Part shown: one piece after another, positions 7,034-11,151 of the stretch
How positions within the stretch are numbered: position 1 is the stretch's first letter
How the letters are laid out: each line of letters begins with the position of its first letter
Assembly (NCBI GenBank): GCA_024278285.1
Contig: JAJRTM010000419.1
Location: forward strand, 1 to 11,151
From: Planctomycetota bacterium
GTDB taxonomy: Bacteria; Planctomycetota; Planctomycetia; Planctomycetales; Planctomycetaceae
Direction: 5' to 3'
DNA length: 11,151 bases
The notes under the pieces: generated by a model
The model's input: the letters and a program-made list of their open reading frames with translations, nothing else
What the model was told of the DNA's origin: nothing
Databases searched by the model: none
Translations under genes and position numbers: made by a program

Positions 7034-10000
7034 ATGTTTTCGAATTTAGTGCGTCTGAGCGGTATTATTATTTGCTTGTTTGGTACATCTTTCATCACTG
7101 TGTCTGCTGAAAATTGGTCAACCTGGCGGGGGAATGCTCAGCGGACTGCGGTTACTTCTGAGCAGCTTGCACCGAAATTGCATTTGCAATGGACGCATTC
7201 TCTTGGAAAACTGACGCCTGCCTGGTCAGAAGATCCGCGGCTTCAGTTTGATGCCCAATACGAGCCGGTTGTCGCAGGGAACACGTTGTTTGTTGGTTCC
7301 TCAAGAAACGATTCAGTGACTGCGATTGATCTTTCCACGGGAGTTCAAAAATGGCGATTCTATACGAACGGTCCGGTTCGTTTTGCTCCGATTGTTTCAG
7401 AAAAGAATGTCTATTTCGGGGCTGATGATGGATATTTCTATTGTCTAAATTCCGAAGATGGTTCGCTTCGCTGGAAATTCCGGGCGGCACCTAACAATCG
7501 TAAAGTGCTGGCGAATGATCGTCTTTGTTCGGTCTGGCCGATACGAGGTGGTGCGGTGCTGGCAGATGGGAAAATCTATTTCACTTGCGGTGTCTGGCCT
7601 TTCGAAGGAACTTTTCTTTATACGCTGGATGCCGGCACCGGCGAAGCTGTCTCAGCACCGAAGTATGAAATAAAAACATTGAATGACAAAATTACCCCGC
7701 AAGGTTATCTGGTAAAAAACGGAAAACGGTTAATGATTCCCTGCGGACGCTCGACCGCTGCATTTCTGGATACCGAAACCGATAAGTTCGTCACTTACTC
7801 ATACGGAAATCGAACGAACAACTATCATCTTTCGAGCATCGGCTCCTACATTTTTCATGGCGGTTCGACCTACCGAACGGACCCGAGAAAAGAGTTTTCC
7901 ATCTCTTCTTACAATCCGGTTTTAACAGAGCAAACCGCTTACTTCGGACGTGGTGGCTCTGTTGTTGCTTACGATCTGAAAAATCCGACAACCGTTGATG
8001 CCAAAGATCGCCGCGGCAAGAAAATAAAGCAGGAAAGGCTCAATCAGATTTGGACAATTCCAGGTATCAAAATCAATGAAATGCCTGCTGATAAATATGC
8101 CGTCTGGATCAAATCGAACCCAATCCAACTCGATCTGAAAGCGGGCAACCGATTGTACGGGCATCAGGGGAACAAAGTCTTTGCACTCGAACTGGCTGAG
8201 GATGGAAAATCGGCTTCAGTAAGCTGGGTGCAATCTGTCCCAGGGAAGCCAGCAACGATGATCGCTGCCAATGGCAAATTGGTTGTTGTCACCAAACAGG
8301 GGAACCTGCTTTGCCTTGGTAAACACCAAAATAAAACACGTTCTTTCCCCAACACGACAAAAGAATTGGTTGCGAAGCAGGATGACTGGACAAACAAAAC
8401 GAAGACCTTGCTGAAATCAACCAAAGTAGACGGTGGATATTGCCTTGTTCTTGGAGCGGGAACGGGGCGGTTGATTGAAGAGCTTGTTCAACAATCGCAA
8501 TTGAGAATTATCGCGGTAGAACCAGATGCAACAAAAGTAAAACAACTGCGAACAAAGTATGACGCAGCCGGCTTATTAGGATCGCGAGTTGTGATCTATC
8601 AAGGAAATCCATTGACGTTCGACCTGCCACCTTATCTGGCGCAGTTGATCGTTTCTGAAGATTTATCGACGCTTGATAATTTAAATTCACCGCAGTCGCA
8701 TGAAATTGTATTCAAATCGCTGCGGCCTTACGGCGGAGTCGCTTGCCTTGAACTTTCTAAAGATGCTGTTTCAAAAATCAACAAGACTATCTCCAACAAA
8801 CAACTCCCTAACGCAAAATTGGCACAACAAAAAAGTTTCACGCTGCTATCAAGGGTAGGAGCATTGCCAGGGGCTGCGGATTGGACTCACGAATATGGAG
8901 ATGCCTCGAACACGCTGATGTCGCGTGATGAATTAGTCAAAGCACCGTTGGGCATCCTATGGTACGGCGGTCCGGCTGCCAGTGGCGATCTGTTTTATAA
9001 CCGCCATAACTGGGGGCCGAGCATGGCGGTCATTGAAGGCCGTATGTATTTACAGGGACCGGGAAAATTAACTGCGGTTGATGTTTATACGGGCCGCATC
9101 TTGTGGCAAATCCCGCTGGAGGAAACGCCGGAAAATAATTTGGGTCGTCGTGGTAACGATTTCGAAAAGAAAATATCAGGATTCCATTTTCTCGTCGTAA
9201 AGGATGGTATCTATCTGGTAACGGGCAAGAAAACCTGCCTGCGAATTGATCCAGCAACTGGCAAAACGCTGGCCGTGTTTGAACTACCGGATTCAGAAGA
9301 TAGCTGGGGACGCATCCGCGTGCATGGCGATTTACTGTTAACGGCTGCGTTTCGTATTTCTGAGAAAATCGGCAAAAAACATGGCAAACTTCCCTTGGGC
9401 CTGGTGGCATTAAATCGTTACACAGGGAAGGTTGTCTGGACGCATCAGGCGGAGTTGAGTTTTCCAGTTGTATCACTCAGCGGGGATCGTATTTACGTTT
9501 TTGATGGAGCGTTGGAAAACTTCTACACCGATTGGAAACGTCGCGGCGAAATCCCGAAAGCGCTCGATGATCGTTTCATTGCAGCAATTGATGTGAAGAG
9601 CGGTAAAGAACTCTGGAGACATCGAACTGATGTCGTTGGTACGTGGCTTTCGTATGGTAAAGCAAAAGATGTGATGCTGCTGGCTAATCGAAACGGCATC
9701 TCTGCATTTCGTGGAAAAGATGGTTCTGAACTCTGGAAGAAATACGCTGTCGGCAAAGGTTTCAAAGGACATCCCGAAAACCTGTGGGATAAAATCATTG
9801 TCCTTAATGATCAAATCCTCGATCAACGGGGACCGGGAAGAGCTTATGACCTGGAAACTGGCGAACCAATTTTGCGGACCAATCCGATTACTGGAAAACC
9901 GATCCCGTGGGAATTTACGAAGTCGGGACATCATTGTAATTACGCGATTGCGAATCCCCACTTAATGACCTTCCGTGCGGCTGCTGCTGGATTTAGCGAT

Positions 10001-10711
10001 ATTGACAGTACGAATACGTCTCGACTGGAAGGGTTTCGCAGCGGTTGCAGAAACAGTCTCATTCCGGGTGATGGCGTTCTTAATGCCCCGAACATGGCAC
10101 ACGGTTGCAGTTGTGGTTATTCGCTGTTTACTTCGCTGGCGTTGGTTCATCTCCCGGAAACAGAAGTCTGGAGTTACAGTGCTCTTTCAATTGACACCAA
10201 GAAAGATCAAGTTCAACGCCTCGGCATCAACTTTGGTGCTCCCGGAGACAGACAAGCTAAAAATGGAACACTATGGCTCGATTATCCAAACATAGGCGGT
10301 TCATCGCCTGCTGTTGCCATAAAAGTTGCGGGAAAAAATCTACGATACTTCCATCAACATTCGACATTCGTCGAGCGGGGCGAAATGAAATGGGTCGCTG
10401 CTTCTGGTGTAGAAGGAGCTTCTTCTGTAACAGTAACTTTGTCGCCGGTTTCAACACAAGAAAAAAGCTATACCGTTCGACTCCATTTTTTAGAGCCGGA
10501 TGAGAAACAATCTGGTCAGCGAATATTTGACGTCAGCCTGCAAGGTCAACCAGTTCTTCAAAAACTGGATATCGCCCAGCAGGCAGGCGGTGCCAATAAC
10601 GCAATCGTTCGTGAGTTCAAAGGAGTAAAAGCGAGTACGAAATTACAAATCAACCTGAAAGCAATCACAGGGCAGACTTTGCTTAGCGGAGTGGAAATTA
10701 TCGCTGAGTAA
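7034..10711 (+). CDS. secreted PQQ-like beta-propeller protein with inserted methyltransferase-like fold and malectin-like C-terminus
   Basis: This 1225-residue protein begins with a signal peptide (hydrophobic 8-24, likely cleavage after VSA25). WSTWRGNAQRTAVT then opens the first PQQ-type propeller segment (about 27-440), with blade motifs such as AIDLSTGVQKWRFYTNG. Residues about 445-600 look like a class I SAM-methyltransferase fold: motif I LGAGTG (473-478), then AVEPD with acidic E496 where the SAM ribose is normally held. The second propeller segment opens at DWTHEYGDASNT (from 616) and runs to about 1055, with HHC (968), C1005 and CSC (1025-1027). About 1060-1225 resembles a malectin-like carbohydrate-binding domain (YTVRLHFLEP). 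By analogy it may be a periplasmic quinoprotein-like enzyme or a binding scaffold; PQQ binding is not shown. It is monocistronic as far as can be seen, divergent from the sigma cassette, and followed by a non-coding stretch and an insertion sequence. Confidence 0.92.
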   Translation: MFSNLVRLSGIIICLFGTSFITVSAENWSTWRGNAQRTAVTSEQLAPKLHLQWTHSLGKLTPAWSEDPRLQFDAQYEPVVAGNTLFVGSSRNDSVTAIDLSTGVQKWRFYTNGPVRFAPIVSEKNVYFGADDGYFYCLNSEDGSLRWKFRAAPNNRKVLANDRLCSVWPIRGGAVLADGKIYFTCGVWPFEGTFLYTLDAGTGEAVSAPKYEIKTLNDKITPQGYLVKNGKRLMIPCGRSTAAFLDTETDKFVTYSYGNRTNNYHLSSIGSYIFHGGSTYRTDPRKEFSISSYNPVLTEQTAYFGRGGSVVAYDLKNPTTVDAKDRRGKKIKQERLNQIWTIPGIKINEMPADKYAVWIKSNPIQLDLKAGNRLYGHQGNKVFALELAEDGKSASVSWVQSVPGKPATMIAANGKLVVVTKQGNLLCLGKHQNKTRSFPNTTKELVAKQDDWTNKTKTLLKSTKVDGGYCLVLGAGTGRLIEELVQQSQLRIIAVEPDATKVKQLRTKYDAAGLLGSRVVIYQGNPLTFDLPPYLAQLIVSEDLSTLDNLNSPQSHEIVFKSLRPYGGVACLELSKDAVSKINKTISNKQLPNAKLAQQKSFTLLSRVGALPGAADWTHEYGDASNTLMSRDELVKAPLGILWYGGPAASGDLFYNRHNWGPSMAVIEGRMYLQGPGKLTAVDVYTGRILWQIPLEETPENNLGRRGNDFEKKISGFHFLVVKDGIYLVTGKKTCLRIDPATGKTLAVFELPDSEDSWGRIRVHGDLLLTAAFRISEKIGKKHGKLPLGLVALNRYTGKVVWTHQAELSFPVVSLSGDRIYVFDGALENFYTDWKRRGEIPKALDDRFIAAIDVKSGKELWRHRTDVVGTWLSYGKAKDVMLLANRNGISAFRGKDGSELWKKYAVGKGFKGHPENLWDKIIVLNDQILDQRGPGRAYDLETGEPILRTNPITGKPIPWEFTKSGHHCNYAIANPHLMTFRAAAAGFSDIDSTNTSRLEGFRSGCRNSLIPGDGVLNAPNMAHGCSCGYSLFTSLALVHLPETEVWSYSALSIDTKKDQVQRLGINFGAPGDRQAKNGTLWLDYPNIGGSSPAVAIKVAGKNLRYFHQHSTFVERGEMKWVAASGVEGASSVTVTLSPVSTQEKSYTVRLHFLEPDEKQSGQRIFDVSLQGQPVLQKLDIAQQAGGANNAIVREFKGVKASTKLQINLKAITGQTLLSGVEIIAE

Positions 10712-10969
10712 TGCGTCGTGAAATATTCCACAAATGAAAAAACACGGGTAAACGCCGATAAAACAGAGCACGGCATAGTCGTAAGCAATTATAGAGTGAA
10801 AATCCTTGTTTGTTGTTTTTGCATCTGCTGATTAGGATCAGTAAGGCTGGGCAAGAAAAATGATGAAACTTCTCCTCGATGCAATAAAAAATGACTTAAA
10901 TAGGGCTTGCTGATAAAGTATTTTACTCTGTTATTATTGTGTGAAGTTGCTATTCTTTCGATCTTGGGT
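10712..10969. other. intergenic region after the PQQ-propeller gene
   Basis: I see no gene here; the longest frames are tiny or are the antisense shadow of the preceding gene. There is no clear rho-independent terminator: no GC-rich hairpin is followed by a T run. TTGCTG (10907-10912) and TATTAT (10932-10937) look like promoter boxes, but their 19-base spacing is long, so this is only a weak candidate promoter reading toward the transposase. Confidence 0.45.
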
Positions 10970-11005
10970 GCAAGGGTTTTTTGTGAATTGGGCCAAAACC
11001 CTTGC
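10970..11005. repeat. perfect 11-bp inverted repeat (hairpin) near the left edge of an insertion sequence
   Basis: GCAAGGGTTTT (10970-10980) is matched exactly by its reverse complement AAAACCCTTGC (10995-11005), with a 14-base loop. No T run follows on the plus strand, so it is not a typical terminator. It lies about 70 bases before the transposase start, so it is more likely part of the insertion-sequence end or a structure in the transposase leader. Confidence 0.8.
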
Positions 11006-11074
11006 GGCTAAAATTTATGTCGTGGCAATTGGAGCCGGCAGGCGTGCGGTTTTTCTTACAAAAACGGTGGCAAG

Positions 11075-11151
11075 ATGTACCGAAAAAAGATTCCTCAGCA
11101 GTTGGAATTCCCCAACTTTTATCTCCCCTTCAGCGGTCAGCTCGACTCGGA
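11075..11151 (+). CDS. transposase N-terminus, IS5/IS1182 (DUF772)-like, 3' partial
   Basis: Twenty-five codons are visible before the window ends. They begin MYRKKIPQQLEFPNFYLPF and continue SGQLDS. The pattern MYRK, a short linker, then FYLPFGGKL-like sequence is characteristic of the N-terminus of DDE transposases carrying DUF772 in the IS5/IS1182 group; here SGQL takes the place of the usual GGKL. GGTGG (11066-11070) lies four bases before the ATG and could serve as a weak ribosome binding site. The catalytic DDE residues are beyond the window, so whether the gene is intact is unknown. The family is recognised from a short stretch only. Confidence 0.6.
   Translation, partial: MYRKKIPQQLEFPNFYLPFSGQLDS

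Larger units (their letters stand above)
10970..11151 (+). mobile_element. left end of an insertion sequence, cut by the window
   Basis: The element is inferred from the transposase-like N-terminus at 11075 and the inverted repeat before it. The left boundary is an estimate: the terminal inverted repeat can be fixed only with the right end, which lies outside the window. No target-site duplication can be judged for the same reason. Confidence 0.45.

Noticed and set aside
9030..9961. Two long antisense frames (9030-9476 and 9473-9961) opposite the PQQ-propeller gene
   Set aside because: They are antisense to a well-supported coding region with clear propeller motifs, and their translations are low-complexity and domain-free.
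10106..10114. CSC in the PQQ-propeller protein as a possible heme c site
   Set aside because: Heme c attachment needs CxxCH; here the cysteines are one residue apart and no histidine follows.
10860..10913. A 17-codon frame starting MMKLLLDAIKN
   Set aside because: It is too short, has no clear ribosome binding site and shows no recognisable peptide signature.
10970..11005. The 11-bp inverted repeat as a transcription terminator of the PQQ-propeller gene
   Set aside because: It lies about 260 bases after the stop, has a large loop, and is not followed by a T run; the nearby transposase gives a better explanation.

Overview
The window looks like chromosomal DNA from a planctomycete (PVC superphylum). 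The main reason is gene content: one very large multidomain protein of the 'PVC-type heme-binding CxxCH' class and one very large secreted PQQ-like beta-propeller protein, both in the form typical of Planctomycetes. Base composition is moderate. I cannot name a genus from sequence alone.

Layout. (1) Positions 2-4414 (+) hold the 3' part of a giant extracytoplasmic redox protein. It has the end of an SGNH-hydrolase domain, a dehydrogenase-like propeller, HEAT-like helices, PA14, an azurin-like copper domain and a C-terminal c-type heme domain. (2) Converging on it with only 33 bases between the stop codons is a minus-strand cassette, read 6721 to 4448. It encodes an ECF sigma factor, then a single-pass membrane protein that starts inside the sigma stop codon (ATGA overlap), then a membrane-anchored helical protein of unknown function. 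The start of this third gene lies 170 bases inside the second gene, in another frame. The order suggests sigma factor, putative non-zinc anti-sigma factor, and associated envelope protein. (3) A 312-base divergent intergenic region separates this cassette from (4) 7034-10711 (+), a secreted 1225-residue protein. It has two PQQ-type propeller segments with a class I methyltransferase-like fold between them and a malectin-like C-terminal domain. (5) After about 260 bases with no gene, the window ends in the 5' edge of an insertion sequence: a perfect 11-bp inverted repeat hairpin, then the first 25 codons of a transposase resembling the IS5/IS1182 (DUF772) group.

Working together. The two giant proteins are probably both outside the cytoplasm and related to oxidation or binding of carbohydrate-like material, but neither substrate can be read from the sequence. 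The sigma/anti-sigma cassette lies between them and is divergent from the PQQ-propeller gene, so local regulation is possible but unproven. The most unusual points are the methyltransferase-like domain inside an apparently exported protein, the copper and heme centres joined in one polypeptide, and the long out-of-frame overlap in the sigma cassette. I see no CRISPR array, no tRNA or rRNA, and no clearly undescribed multi-gene system.
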